A stretch of DNA of 48,849 nt. Origin: Candidatus Methanomethylophilus sp. UBA78 (GTDB taxonomy: Archaea; Thermoplasmatota; Thermoplasmata; Methanomassiliicoccales; Methanomethylophilaceae). Shown here piece after piece: positions 7,970-15,872 of this stretch (position 1 is its first letter; each line of letters begins with the position of its first letter). Under the pieces are notes generated by a model. That model saw nothing but the letters and a program-made list of their open reading frames with translations. It was not told the DNA's origin and searched no databases. The stretch is taken from positions 1-48,849 of the forward strand of contig DARY01000033.1 of NCBI GenBank assembly GCA_002503545.1. The letters run 5' to 3'. A program made the position numbers and the translations under genes.

Positions 7970-8776
7970 TCAGATCCCGATCCACTCGTTCCTGCAGATC
8001 CTCTTGAGTGCGGAGATCGCGGCGAGGGCGGCGAGATGCGAAGTCTTGGGGTTGTCGGCCTCTGGCACATTGAACGTGTGGGCGACCGCCTTTCCGAACT
8101 TGCCCTCGAACCTCAGTTCATGGGAGTTGCTGGTGGCCTCCGGATCCAGGACGACGGTGACCTTGGTCCTGTCGAAACCTATGCCCAGAAGGGAGACGGT
8201 TGCCGCGACGTTGATGTTCTTGGGGAATATCTTGACGGCCTCTCTGGCCAGACCGGTGTAGACAGTCGTCTTCTCCTTCAGAGCGGTGACGTCTATCCCC
8301 TTGTCTATGAGGTACTTGACGTCCGCCAGGGACTTGGGTCCCTTGGTCGTGATGAGCTCTACCGAGTCTATATCGTCGCAGCTGGCACTCCTCAGTCCGT
8401 CGACGCCGCACAGGGCTCCGGAGGGGATGAATATCTTGGCCTCATGCTCCTTGGCGCTCTGGAACAGTACGCTCCTGTAATCGTCGTCCACGAGGGATCC
8501 GACGGACATGATCATGATGTCGACGCCTCTGGCGACCACTTTGGGGGCCACCTCCTTGGCGGCATCCTGCGAAGAAGCCTCTATGACGAGGTCGCAGTGA
8601 TAGAGTTCGTCCTCTACGGAGTCAACCACGATGGCCTTCTTGAGAGAAGCGGCCACCCTGTCGGCCAGGTCCTTCCTTATGTCAACGAGATAGATTCTCT
8701 TGACCTCTTCCATGTCGTCCGCGGCCTTAGCCAGTCTGGATCCTATGGACCCGCATCCGACTATAGTTATCCTCAT
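7970..8776 (-). CDS. nadX: L-aspartate dehydrogenase
   Basis: Predicted NAD(P)-dependent oxidation of L-aspartate to iminoaspartate, feeding quinolinate and NAD synthesis in organisms lacking aspartate oxidase. The 268-residue protein matches the archaeal AspDH family: N-terminal Rossmann glycine motif ITIVGCGSIGSRLA, middle segment DLVIEASSQDAAKE, catalytic-domain segments IFIPSGALCGVDGL and GFDRTKVTVVLDPEATSNSHEL. No quinolinate synthase or nadC is adjacent. The promoter carries a perfect inverted repeat that flanks the TATA region (8794-8827), suggesting repression by a dimeric regulator, perhaps responding to NAD status. Stop is TGA. Assignment of family is good; the physiological direction is inferred. 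Confidence 0.88.
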   Translation of the reverse strand: MRITIVGCGSIGSRLAKAADDMEEVKRIYLVDIRKDLADRVAASLKKAIVVDSVEDELYHCDLVIEASSQDAAKEVAPKVVARGVDIMIMSVGSLVDDDYRSVLFQSAKEHEAKIFIPSGALCGVDGLRSASCDDIDSVELITTKGPKSLADVKYLIDKGIDVTALKEKTTVYTGLAREAVKIFPKNINVAATVSLLGIGFDRTKVTVVLDPEATSNSHELRFEGKFGKAVAHTFNVPEADNPKTSHLAALAAISALKRICRNEWIGI

Positions 8777-8793
8777 GTTTCCGTTGTTAGTGC

Positions 8794-8827
8794 TGTCACA
8801 TATTAAATATTATCTCAAAATGTGACA
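8794..8827 (-). promoter_or_regulatory. Candidate operator flanking the nadX TATA box
   Basis: TGTCACAT (8794-8801) and ATGTGACA (8820-8827) form a perfect 8-bp inverted repeat around an 18-bp AT-rich spacer that holds the TATA-like sequence ATAATATTTAATA. This places a dimer-binding site on both sides of the core promoter of nadX. The regulator is unknown. Confidence 0.6.
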
Positions 8828-9131
8828 CTTTACCTGTAATAATCGTTATAAGATGACGGATTGCGTGGATTTTCAGCATATTATTTTACGATTTTCGAAA
8901 ATAGGCCCGGTTTCCGAACGGAAACGGGGCGACAGAGCGCCCCCTCGCCGTCCGAATACGGTTCCGGCGAATGTTGCGGATGAACATGTGCCAGAGGCCG
9001 TTCGCGTTTCACCCCGTGCCTCTCGGACCGTTGGATCTGGCACATTCAGAATGCCCGAAGCCGTCCGCTCGCCGCGGAACGGATCCCGTTCCTGTGGCAA
9101 CATACTAATCCTCGGGCACAGATGACCATCC
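8828..9131 (+). other. Structured intergenic region between nadX and archease, possible ncRNA or leader
   Basis: No gene seen. It holds a TATA-like GTTATAAG near 8845, a perfect palindrome ATTTTCGAAAAT (8891-8902), a strong hairpin GTTTCCG/CGGAAAC with extra C-G pairs (8906-8928), a second hairpin GGGGCG/CGCCCC (8926-8943) that shares bases with the first so both cannot form together, and a 10-bp inverted repeat ATGTGCCAGA/TCTGGCACAT (8986-8995, 9036-9045). An inner pair AGAGGC/GCCTCT (8993-8998, 9018-9023) competes with the last. The density of alternative stems suggests an RNA product or regulatory leader, but no known RNA family is recognised. Confidence 0.4.
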
Positions 9132-9539
9132 ATGGAGAGGTACGAGGTACTGGACCACACCGCCGACCTGATGATAAGGGGCAACGGGCGCACCCTGGAG
9201 GAGTGCTATGCCAATCTGGCCTACGGGATGTTCGACCAGACGGTCGACCTTTCGTCCGTCAGACCGCTGGAGAGCATGCATGTGGAGGTCGAGGGGGAGG
9301 ACGACGAGGATGCCCTGTACTCCCTTCTCTCGGAGCTGCTTTTCATCGAGGATTACGACAACATCATAATGTGCCAGTTCTCCGTATCGATAGACGGGAC
9401 CAGGATAACGTGCGACTGCGCGGGGGAAAAACTGGACCGTTCTCGCATGCGCGTCAGAGGGGAGATAAAGGCGGTCACCTACCACATGATGGAGATAGAC
9501 AGGGAGAAACCGTCGGTGACCGTGCTGTTCGATGTCTGA
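9132..9539 (+). CDS. Archease (RtcB cofactor)
   Basis: Archease stimulates the tRNA-splicing ligase RtcB, speeding guanylylation and allowing turnover during joining of tRNA exons. The 135-residue protein has the family hallmarks: the N-terminal motif YEVLDHTADLMIRGNG, central LLSELLFIED, and the C-terminal KAVTYHMMEI segment that carries conserved acidic and His positions. It ends LFDV, as family members commonly do. rtcB itself is not in the window. The start is set by the conserved N-terminus. It contains one copy of the over-represented 9-mer ATGTGCCAG (9369-9377). Very secure. Confidence 0.93.
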   Translation: MERYEVLDHTADLMIRGNGRTLEECYANLAYGMFDQTVDLSSVRPLESMHVEVEGEDDEDALYSLLSELLFIEDYDNIIMCQFSVSIDGTRITCDCAGEKLDRSRMRVRGEIKAVTYHMMEIDREKPSVTVLFDV

Positions 9540-9640
9540 GCCCCGCCGCTCACCTAATCGGAAGCCTGCGGCGATATGGGGGGAGCGGAATCCGAGACCG
9601 AAAAGAAAATGCGGACCCGATCCGCGAAAAAGGTTGTTGA

Positions 9641-9660
9641 GGGCCGGGCGGACCCGGCCC
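9641..9660 (-). terminator. GC hairpin between archease and peroxiredoxin
   Basis: Perfect 8-bp stem GGGCCGGG/CCCGGCCC with a four-base loop lies 8 bases beyond the peroxiredoxin stop, between two converging genes. It probably marks the end of one or both transcripts. Confidence 0.45.
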
Positions 9661-9668
9661 GTTTGGAC

Positions 9669-10358
9669 TCACTTCTTCTCTTTCTTGAAGCAGAGGAACC
9701 AGTCGAGGCAGTACTTGTCCTCGGTCTTGGTCTCCACGCGCTCCTTGGCGGTGCCGCAGGATCCGGGGGCGGGGAGGATGACGTCGTCTCCGGGTCTCCA
9801 GTCGGCGGGGGTCGCGACCATGTCGGCGTCCGCCTTCTGCAGAGCCTGTATGACCCTCTTGATCTCGTCGAAGTTCCTTCCGAGGGACTGGGGGTAGTAG
9901 ATGATGGCCCTTATCTTCCCCTTGGGGTCGATGAAGAACACGGACCTGACCGCCTGCGTGTTGGACTGTCCGGCATGTACCATGCCGTACTTCTTGGCGA
10001 CGTCCATCTTTATGTCCTCGATGAGGGGGAACTTGACCTCGACCTTCTTCATGCCCTTCCACTCGAGTTCCTGGATCTTCCTGAGCCAGGCGATGTGGGC
10101 GTAGAGGGAGTCGATGGAGAGTCCGATGAGGGCGGTGTTGAGAGCCTCGAACTCCGCCGCCATGTGCCCGAAGGTCATGAACTCGGTCGTGCAGACCGGA
10201 GTGAAGTCCGCGGGGTGGGAGAAGAGGATCACCCACTTCCCCTTGAAGTCCTCCGGGAAGCTGATCGGGCCCTGGGTTGTCACCGCTTTGAATGCGGGTG
10301 CGTCCTGTCCTATGGTAGGCATACTGTACTGGTTCTCTTCGCAGTCCATTTTGTTCAC
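9669..10358 (-). CDS. Peroxiredoxin (archaeal Prx6-like)
   Basis: Thiol peroxidase that reduces hydrogen peroxide and organic hydroperoxides in the cytosol. The 229-residue length and extended C-terminal domain match the archaeal Prx6 group. The peroxidatic Cys is C56 in HPADFTPVCTTEF, with the Thr and Pro of the PxxxTxxC signature. Two further cysteines near the end (KYCLDWFLCF) are in the positions used as resolving residues in archaeal homologues, and a Cys in SCGTAKE lies between. The start at 10358 agrees with a TATA-like ATTAAAAG about 26 bases upstream. A palindrome beside it (10372-10382) may bind a redox regulator. In an anaerobe this gene would protect against oxygen exposure. Confidence 0.93.
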   Translation of the reverse strand: MNKMDCEENQYSMPTIGQDAPAFKAVTTQGPISFPEDFKGKWVILFSHPADFTPVCTTEFMTFGHMAAEFEALNTALIGLSIDSLYAHIAWLRKIQELEWKGMKKVEVKFPLIEDIKMDVAKKYGMVHAGQSNTQAVRSVFFIDPKGKIRAIIYYPQSLGRNFDEIKRVIQALQKADADMVATPADWRPGDDVILPAPGSCGTAKERVETKTEDKYCLDWFLCFKKEKK

Positions 10359-10371
10359 CGTAACTGAAATC

Positions 10372-10391
10372 GCACACTGTGCTTTTAATGG
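10372..10391 (-). promoter_or_regulatory. Peroxiredoxin promoter with palindrome
   Basis: GCACACTGTGC (10372-10382), an 11-base palindrome, abuts the TATA-like CATTAAAAGC on the minus strand. Predicted transcription starts within a few bases of the ATG at 10358, so the palindrome covers the promoter between TATA and start. It is a candidate operator. Confidence 0.4.
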
Positions 10392-10531
10392 GAGCAGTTG
10401 GAACGGCCCTTACATTGTAAAGGATTACAGATTCCGCCTGCCAGCATCATCTGGACCAGGTCCTCCCGCGGACCCCGGAGACCGGGTTCGCCCTGCAATT
10501 CCTTAAATGATTGTTGAACATCCCATGTAGC

Positions 10532-11350
10532 ATGCTGAAATTAGGGTGGTTCTCCACCGGTAGGGGACCGGGCTCCCGCAACCTTCTGAAGGCCGTCATG
10601 GACGAGAAGCTCGCCGGCAGACTGGACGTGGAGATCCCCTTCGTCTTCTGCAATTGGGACAACACGGAAACCCCCAACTCCCGGAAGGAGCAGAGGGAGA
10701 TGTTCTTCGAGATGGCGAAGGGATACGGCATCCCCGTCGTCGCCGTCTCCTGGAAGAAGTTCATGCCGGAGCTGCGCGCCGAGGACGAGACCGCCTGGGG
10801 CAGGGAGTACGGCAAGGTCCTCCGCGCCGAGACCGGGAGATACGGCATGGACCTGGGCATACTGGCCGGATACATGCTGTGGATGGACGACGACACCTGC
10901 GACGCCTACGACATGATGAACCTGCACCCGGCCCTGCCCACCGGGCCGAAGGGCACCTGGCAGGAGGTCATATGGCAGCTCATCGGCGAGGACGCCGCGG
11001 AACAGGGCGTAATGATGCACATATGCACCAAGGAGCACGACAGGGGGGACGCCCTCACCTACTGCCGCTTCCCGATCAGGGGCGGCGACTACGATGCCCT
11101 GTGGGACTCCATGCACGAGAAGCTGAGGACCAAGAGCCTGGAGCAGATAAGGGAGGAGGAGGGGGAGGACGAACCGCTCTTCCGCAGGATAAGGGAGGAC
11201 GGTTCCAGGAGGGAGCTGCCCCTGATAGTCGAGACGGTGAGGCTCTTCGCCGAGGGCAAGGTCGTCATAAGGGACAAGAGGCTGTGGAGGGACGGCAGGA
11301 TGCTGGACGGCCCCTACAACCTCTCCGCGGAAGTGGACGGGGCGATCTGA
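10532..11350 (+). CDS. Formyltransferase-fold protein (PurN-like)
   Basis: Resembles glycinamide ribonucleotide formyltransferase and related folate-dependent formyltransferases. The key catalytic triad positions can be seen: Asn and His in MMNLHPALPTGPKG and Asp in KEHDRGDAL. The N-terminal segment GWFSTGRGPGSRNLLKAV fits the phosphate-binding loop. The protein is 272 residues, longer than classical PurN (about 210), with an inserted acidic helix region (LEQIREEEGEDEP) and a distinct C-terminus. The start at 10532 is chosen because a TATA box (CTTAAATG, 10501-10508) lies about 27 bases upstream, implying a leaderless mRNA; an earlier ATG at 10511 is excluded by it. One base separates it from the HAD-like gene, so the two form an operon. 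The acceptor substrate is unknown, possibly not GAR. Confidence 0.7.
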   Translation: MLKLGWFSTGRGPGSRNLLKAVMDEKLAGRLDVEIPFVFCNWDNTETPNSRKEQREMFFEMAKGYGIPVVAVSWKKFMPELRAEDETAWGREYGKVLRAETGRYGMDLGILAGYMLWMDDDTCDAYDMMNLHPALPTGPKGTWQEVIWQLIGEDAAEQGVMMHICTKEHDRGDALTYCRFPIRGGDYDALWDSMHEKLRTKSLEQIREEEGEDEPLFRRIREDGSRRELPLIVETVRLFAEGKVVIRDKRLWRDGRMLDGPYNLSAEVDGAI

Positions 11351-11351
11351 G

Positions 11352-12515
11352 ATGCCGGACGAAGTCAACCCGATGGCGGATCTGGGACTCATGCACGACA
11401 AGCAGACCGTGCTGGAGCCCCAGGGGTTCCTGACCGCGCGCAACCTGGCGAGGGACCTGTGCGAGAGGTTCATACCGAACGGCGGCAAGTTCTACGACCT
11501 CGTCGACAGGTACAGCCTGGTCACGTCGTACGTCCTGAACCGCAACGACCAGAGCCGCGGAACGGACGCCGTCAGCATGGTGGCCCCGTTCCTGAAGGCG
11601 TTCGACGTGGCGGACTACGACGTGATGGAGTTCTACCGCCGGAACCTCGTCCCCGCCAAAGGGGCCAGGGAGACCGCGAAGTACCTGGCGGACGTGATGC
11701 CCGTCTTCATGAACAGCTGCATGTACGAACACGCCGTGGACGCCCTGTGCGAGAAGCTCGAGGTGCCCGGGATGGCGGCCGGATCCACCGGCCTGGACCT
11801 GAGCGACCGCGCATGCGAGATGTCCCGCCAGGAATGCTGGGAGCTCCGCGCCATCGCCAAGAACGTCGTGGAACTCCCCATGCCGCGGGACAAGTACGAG
11901 CTGAACGTCCCCCTGGAGCTCAGTTCGGCGGAGACGAGGATGATCGCCGCCCTGGACGACGTGTTCCTGAACAGGCTGAGCGGGACCGCGGCCGCGAGGA
12001 TCATATCCGACACGGCCGCCGTGGGGGCCAACGAGAAGGCGTACACGCTGCTCGACATAAGGAAGACCACGCAGGTGGAGCTCGACGGCACCGCCTACAT
12101 AGGGGGCGAGCTCACCGACTACCAGGTCATGGACCTGGTCAGGGACGGCAACGGCCTGTCGCTGGCTTTCAACGGGAGCGAGTTCGCCGTGCACGGGGCG
12201 AACGTGGCCGTCATATCGGAGGACTGCACCGTCGCGGCCGTGCTGGCCGCCGAGTTCTACAACACCGGCATACAGGGGGTGTTCGACCTCGTCGACAACT
12301 GGGACCGCGAGTACCTCAGGACCGCGAGCTGCCCCGACAGGAACCTCATGGACAGGATGCTGGCACTCAACCCGAGGAAGCTGCCGGAGGTGTACCGCGT
12401 CACCCGCAAGAACGTGGGGGAGATATCCGCCAGGAGCGACGCCTTCAGGAGGAAGCGCGCCTCCGCGAAAGTCCGAACGGATGCGGGAAAACAGGGTCCG
12501 CCGCACCGGTTTTGA
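11352..12515 (+). CDS. Archaeal HAD-like protein (COG4030 type) with degenerate motif I
   Basis: A 387-residue cytosolic protein resembling the archaea-specific HAD family related to phosphoserine phosphatase. The family signature IPNGGKFYDLVDRY (residues about 42-55), the following VAPFLKAF and the region VPAKGARETAKYL, with motif II Ser in FMNSCMYEHA, are all recognisable. The N-terminal segment that normally carries the nucleophile (a DLEGP-like motif) here reads TVLEPQGFL, so the catalytic Asp appears lost. A long C-terminal half contains SAETRMIAALDDVF and VAVISEDCTVAAVLA. It is tightly coupled to the formyltransferase-like gene upstream. Likely a non-catalytic or re-purposed member. Family call moderate, function unknown. 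Confidence 0.55.
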   Translation: MPDEVNPMADLGLMHDKQTVLEPQGFLTARNLARDLCERFIPNGGKFYDLVDRYSLVTSYVLNRNDQSRGTDAVSMVAPFLKAFDVADYDVMEFYRRNLVPAKGARETAKYLADVMPVFMNSCMYEHAVDALCEKLEVPGMAAGSTGLDLSDRACEMSRQECWELRAIAKNVVELPMPRDKYELNVPLELSSAETRMIAALDDVFLNRLSGTAAARIISDTAAVGANEKAYTLLDIRKTTQVELDGTAYIGGELTDYQVMDLVRDGNGLSLAFNGSEFAVHGANVAVISEDCTVAAVLAAEFYNTGIQGVFDLVDNWDREYLRTASCPDRNLMDRMLALNPRKLPEVYRVTRKNVGEISARSDAFRRKRASAKVRTDAGKQGPPHRF

Positions 12516-12525
12516 TGTAATAAGG

Positions 12526-12598
12526 TGCTCTAGACGGGATTCGAACCCGGGTCCCGGCCTCGAAAGGGCCGGATGATTGGCCGCTACACTACTAGAGC
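12526..12598 (-). tRNA. tRNA-Glu (anticodon UUC)
   Basis: A 73-base cloverleaf on the minus strand: acceptor GCTCTAG/CTAGAGC, archaeal tRNA-Glu D-arm (GTGTAGCGGCCAATCAT), anticodon loop CTTTCGA with TTC, and a T-arm with TTCGAAT. The CCA end is not encoded (CCT follows the discriminator A), unlike the other three tRNAs here. A TTTTTAAATC element about 25 bases upstream suits a TATA box. Confidence 0.95.
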
Positions 12599-12713
12599 AG
12601 TAAGCGGTCTTATACTGGGATTGATTTAAAAACATTGTTATCACGGCCCTCGTACGACCGCCGAACCCCCGTTGAATGACCAGCCCTTCATAATTCCCTA
12701 TAAAAAAGGACAA

Positions 12714-12724
12714 AACTTTATAAA
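12714..12724 (+). promoter_or_regulatory. TATA box of the aIF1A gene
   Basis: ACTTTATAAAC lies about 40 bases before the aIF1A ATG. A short leader with the Shine-Dalgarno-like GTGATG follows. Confidence 0.5.
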
Positions 12725-12759
12725 CCACGTAATCGCATGGACGGGAAAAGTGATGTTAT

Positions 12760-13086
12760 ATGGTAGATGGACCCTTTGAAAGCACCGAAGAGGACGTAAC
12801 CCGCGTACGTCTGCCCAATATCAAAGAAGGGGAGATGTTCGGCATAGCCGACCAGCTCCTCGGGGCGAGCAAGATCAAAGTCATGTGCGAGGACGGCCAG
12901 TCCCGCGTCGGACGCATCCCCGGGAAAATCAAGAAAAGGATGTGGATCAGGGAGGGCGACCTCCTGATCGTGGCAGTCTGGGACTTCGAGCCGTCTAAAT
13001 GCGACGTCAGGTTCAGATACACCAAGACCCAGGCCGTCAACCTCAGCAAGAGGAACAAGATCCCGAAGAACCTCGACATATTCTGA
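12760..13086 (+). CDS. Translation initiation factor aIF1A
   Basis: Archaeal homologue of eIF1A, which binds the A site of the small ribosomal subunit and helps start-codon selection. The 108-residue protein has the S1-like OB fold: TRVRLPN, GEMFGIADQLLGASKIKVMC, the RVGRIPGKIKKRMWI core with its basic RNA-binding strand, and GDLLIVAVWDFE. The start follows a GTGATG ribosome site. It heads a run of translation and ribosome-maturation genes and is followed at 12 bases by the RIO1 kinase gene, an arrangement conserved in archaea. Very secure. Confidence 0.95.
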   Translation: MVDGPFESTEEDVTRVRLPNIKEGEMFGIADQLLGASKIKVMCEDGQSRVGRIPGKIKKRMWIREGDLLIVAVWDFEPSKCDVRFRYTKTQAVNLSKRNKIPKNLDIF

Positions 13087-13097
13087 AAAGGTATCCG

Positions 13098-13949
13098 ATG
13101 CCCGCACCTTCATACGACGAGAAATACGCCTTCCTCGAGAAGCGCATAGATGCCCTCAAGACCAACAGGACAGGCGACGAACATCAGACCGAGGGCGAGG
13201 TCTTCGACCGCAAGACCCTCATGACGATATACGACTTCATGAAGAAAGGGCTGATAGACAAGGTCCACTACCCTATATCCACAGGGAAGGAGGGCAACGT
13301 CTTCTACGCCACCGACGAAGACGGCGACCCCCTGGCCCTCAAAATCTACAGAACATCCACATCGACGTTCAAGAAAGTGGCGAAGTACGTGGAGGGCGAC
13401 CCCCGTTTCAAGGGGACGACCGGCAACAGATGGAAGTTCATCTACGCCTGGGCCTCCAAGGAGTACAGGAACCTGCAGAGGTACTACGAGGCCGAGCTGC
13501 CGGTGCCGGAACCGGTGGCGCATATGCAGAACTGCGTCCTCATGGAGTACATAGGCGACGAGACCAGTCCCGCCCCGCAGCTGAGGACCGCGGAGATGGA
13601 CGACCCGACCGACACCTACGACGAGGTCGTCTCCTTCATAATAGACGGCTGGAGGGACGCCCACCTCGTACACGGCGACCTCAGCGAGTACAACATCCTG
13701 ATGGAGGACGGCGAACCCGTCGTGATAGACGTCGGGCAGGCCATGACGTCCGACTTCTACAATGCGAAGGAGCTGCTCGACCGGGACATAGCCAACATCA
13801 ACAGGTTCTTCGGGAACAGGGGCGCGGACCTGGTCGATGCCGAGAAGATCAGGGAGGAATGCTTCGCGCCGGACGAGGAAGACGACGAAGAGGATTACGA
13901 GGACGAGGAAGACGAATACGAGGACGACGAGGAGGAGGAAGAGGAATGA
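13098..13949 (+). CDS. RIO1 family serine kinase/ATPase
   Basis: RIO1 acts in late 40S/30S subunit maturation. The 283-residue protein has the RIO fold: phosphate-loop equivalent STGKEGNVFYA (about 72-82), the invariant Lys in LALKIYR, the hinge LMEYIGDE, the catalytic loop LVHGDLSEYNIL and the metal-binding IDVGQA. The last 25 or so residues are an almost pure Asp/Glu tail, which may contact basic partners. The start at 13098 is preceded by AAAAGGT. The stop overlaps the start of the KH-domain gene (ATGA), so the two are translationally coupled. In eukaryotes the KH protein Dim2/Pno1 and Rio1 act on the same pre-40S particle. Confidence 0.93.
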   Translation: MPAPSYDEKYAFLEKRIDALKTNRTGDEHQTEGEVFDRKTLMTIYDFMKKGLIDKVHYPISTGKEGNVFYATDEDGDPLALKIYRTSTSTFKKVAKYVEGDPRFKGTTGNRWKFIYAWASKEYRNLQRYYEAELPVPEPVAHMQNCVLMEYIGDETSPAPQLRTAEMDDPTDTYDEVVSFIIDGWRDAHLVHGDLSEYNILMEDGEPVVIDVGQAMTSDFYNAKELLDRDIANINRFFGNRGADLVDAEKIREECFAPDEEDDEEDYEDEEDEYEDDEEEEEE

Positions 13950-14494
13950 GGTCCATCAGGATACCGGGCGACCGCGTGGGGGCCCTCGTGGGCAAGGAGG
14001 GAGCGTCCAAGAAGCTCCTCGAAGAGAGAACAGGGATAAGGATAAGGGTCGACAAGGAAGGGGAGGTCCTGATCTACGACGACGGCGAGGGCGTGGAACC
14101 GATAAACGCCCTGAAGATCATGGACGTCGTGAAGGCGGTCGGAAGGGGCTTCAACCCGGACAAGGCGATGAAGATACTCGATGACGACGACATGTACCTC
14201 GAGACCATAGACATCAAGGACGCCGTCGGCGACAGACAGAGCCAGGTGACACGTGCCAGAGGCCGCATAATCGGCAAGGACGGGAAGACGAGGAAACTCA
14301 TAGAGGACCTCGCCGACGTCTACATGTGCATCTACGGCAACACCGTCTCGATAATAGGGAACTCCATCAGCCTGCCCATCGCGAAGAACGCCGTCGAGAT
14401 GCTCCTCCACGGGAGCGAGCACTCCACCGTATACCACTACCTCGAGTCCCAGCGCCCCAAGCTGAGGATAGCCGAGATGGGATTCGACCTCTGA
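13946..14494 (+). CDS. KH-domain RNA-processing protein (Dim2/Pno1-like)
   Basis: A 182-residue RNA-binding protein with two KH domains. The first starts IRIPGDRVGALVGKEGASKKLLEE with a GxxG-type loop (GKEG). The second has ARGRIIGKDGKTRKLIEDL with GKDG. This is the archaeal homologue of Dim2/Pno1/Krr1, which binds the 3' end of small-subunit rRNA during maturation. The ATG overlaps the RIO1 stop codon. A KsgA/Dim1 methyltransferase is encoded 2.6 kb downstream; in eukaryotes Dim1 and Dim2 work together. Secure on sequence and on neighbourhood. Confidence 0.92.
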   Translation: MRSIRIPGDRVGALVGKEGASKKLLEERTGIRIRVDKEGEVLIYDDGEGVEPINALKIMDVVKAVGRGFNPDKAMKILDDDDMYLETIDIKDAVGDRQSQVTRARGRIIGKDGKTRKLIEDLADVYMCIYGNTVSIIGNSISLPIAKNAVEMLLHGSEHSTVYHYLESQRPKLRIAEMGFDL

Positions 14495-14503
14495 GGCGCC
14501 CTC

Positions 14504-15733
14504 ATGGAAGAATGGGTCAGGGATATACTGGGGAAGGGACGGCCCCTCGCACAGCTGGGTCTTTGCGACCACTGCCTCGGCAGGATGTTCGCCAAACTCG
14601 GGGAGAGGCTCACCGACGAGCAGAGGGGACGCATGATAAGGGCCGCGCTGGCCGAGGAGGGAGCCGCCGCGGAGGCGGGCGACATCTGCCCGCTCTGCGA
14701 GAACGTCTTCGAGATGGTGCCCCGCTTCGCCAAGGCCGTGGCCGACAAGGTCAACACGGTGGAGTCCGACAACTTCCTGGTCGGATGCAGGATAGATCCG
14801 GAGCAGGCCCGCAGGGAGAAGGAGATCATAGCGGAGTACGGCCTCGAGGAAACGGCCGAACCCCTCAAGACCGAACTCAACCGGGAGATCGGCAAGGTTG
14901 CCCTGCCGCTGATCAACAGGGCCGTCGACTTCAAGGAACCGCAGGTGGTGGCGTGCGTCGACACTCGCTTCGCCGACGTGACCCTCGACTGCGCCCCGCT
15001 CTTCATAGCCGGGCGCTACAACAAGTTCAGCAGGGAGATCCCCCAGACCAAATGGCCCTGCCGCATATGCCACGGGAAGGGATGTCCCAGATGCCACGGG
15101 ACGGGCAAGATGTACATGACCTCCGTACAGGAGATCATAGGGGACATCGCACTGGAGATGGCCGGCGGGCAGGAGCATTTCTTCCACGGCATGGGGAGGG
15201 AGGACATCGATGCGTGCATGCTCGGGACGGGACGCCCGTTCGTCATCGAGATAAGCCAGCCCCGCAGGAGGGACATCGACCTCGACGAACTGGAATCGAG
15301 GGCCAACGACGGCATACTGGCACAGTACCGCGGACTCCACTTCGTACCCCGCTCCGCGGTCGCCATGTACAAGGAGTCCGACCCCGACAAGACCTACCGC
15401 GCCAAGGTCGTCTGCGAGGGCAGGATCGACCCTGAGAAGGTCAGGGCGACCGCCGCCGGGTTCGTGGACGTGGCCCTCGACCAGCGCACCCCGCAGCGCG
15501 TCGAGCACCGCAGGGCGGACCTGGTCAGGAAGAGGACGGTCTACTGGGTCAGGGCCGAGAACATCACCGACGAGAGTTTCGACCTCGTCCTGAAGACCCA
15601 GTCCGGCACCTACATCAAGGAGTTCGTGTCCGGCGACGAGGGCAGGACCGTCCCCAACTTCTCCGAGGCCTACGGCGCCCAGTGCAGGGTGGACCTGCTG
15701 GACGTCCAGGAGATAGATTTCCGGGAAGACTGA
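14504..15733 (+). CDS. pus10: tRNA pseudouridine synthase Pus10
   Basis: Archaeal Pus10 makes pseudouridine 54 and 55 in the T-loop of tRNA. The 409-residue protein has an N-terminal zinc-binding region (LCDHCLGRMF with CPLCENVF, residues about 20-67), an additional CxxC pair set (CRICHGKGCPRCHGTGK, about 186-202) and the catalytic domain with the GREDIDACMLGTGRPF motif carrying the conserved Asp. The C-terminal KTQSGTYIKEFVSGDEGRT segment is typical. The start lies 9 bases after the KH gene. The family call is firm. Confidence 0.93.
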   Translation: MEEWVRDILGKGRPLAQLGLCDHCLGRMFAKLGERLTDEQRGRMIRAALAEEGAAAEAGDICPLCENVFEMVPRFAKAVADKVNTVESDNFLVGCRIDPEQARREKEIIAEYGLEETAEPLKTELNREIGKVALPLINRAVDFKEPQVVACVDTRFADVTLDCAPLFIAGRYNKFSREIPQTKWPCRICHGKGCPRCHGTGKMYMTSVQEIIGDIALEMAGGQEHFFHGMGREDIDACMLGTGRPFVIEISQPRRRDIDLDELESRANDGILAQYRGLHFVPRSAVAMYKESDPDKTYRAKVVCEGRIDPEKVRATAAGFVDVALDQRTPQRVEHRRADLVRKRTVYWVRAENITDESFDLVLKTQSGTYIKEFVSGDEGRTVPNFSEAYGAQCRVDLLDVQEIDFRED

Positions 15734-15872
15734 ATCCGTCGCCCGCAAAACGGCGTTCGGAGACAGCAAGGTTAATAAACAAAGAGCCGATAGCCTCGAC
15801 CTATAATCGAGTGTGCGATAGGATTAGGTTAGTCCATCGAACCGCTCGAAACCAATCAGAGGATTGAGATAA

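Noticed and set aside
14248..14262. ACGTGCCAGAGGCCGC as another copy of the 9-mer
   Set aside because: It has C instead of T at the second position; near-matches (CGTGCCAG, GGTGCCAG, AGTGCCAG) were not counted.
13895..15769. Long minus-strand open frame opposite the KH and Pus10 genes
   Set aside because: Shadow of well-supported plus-strand genes; poly-Ser tail comes from the reverse of the acidic RIO1 tail.
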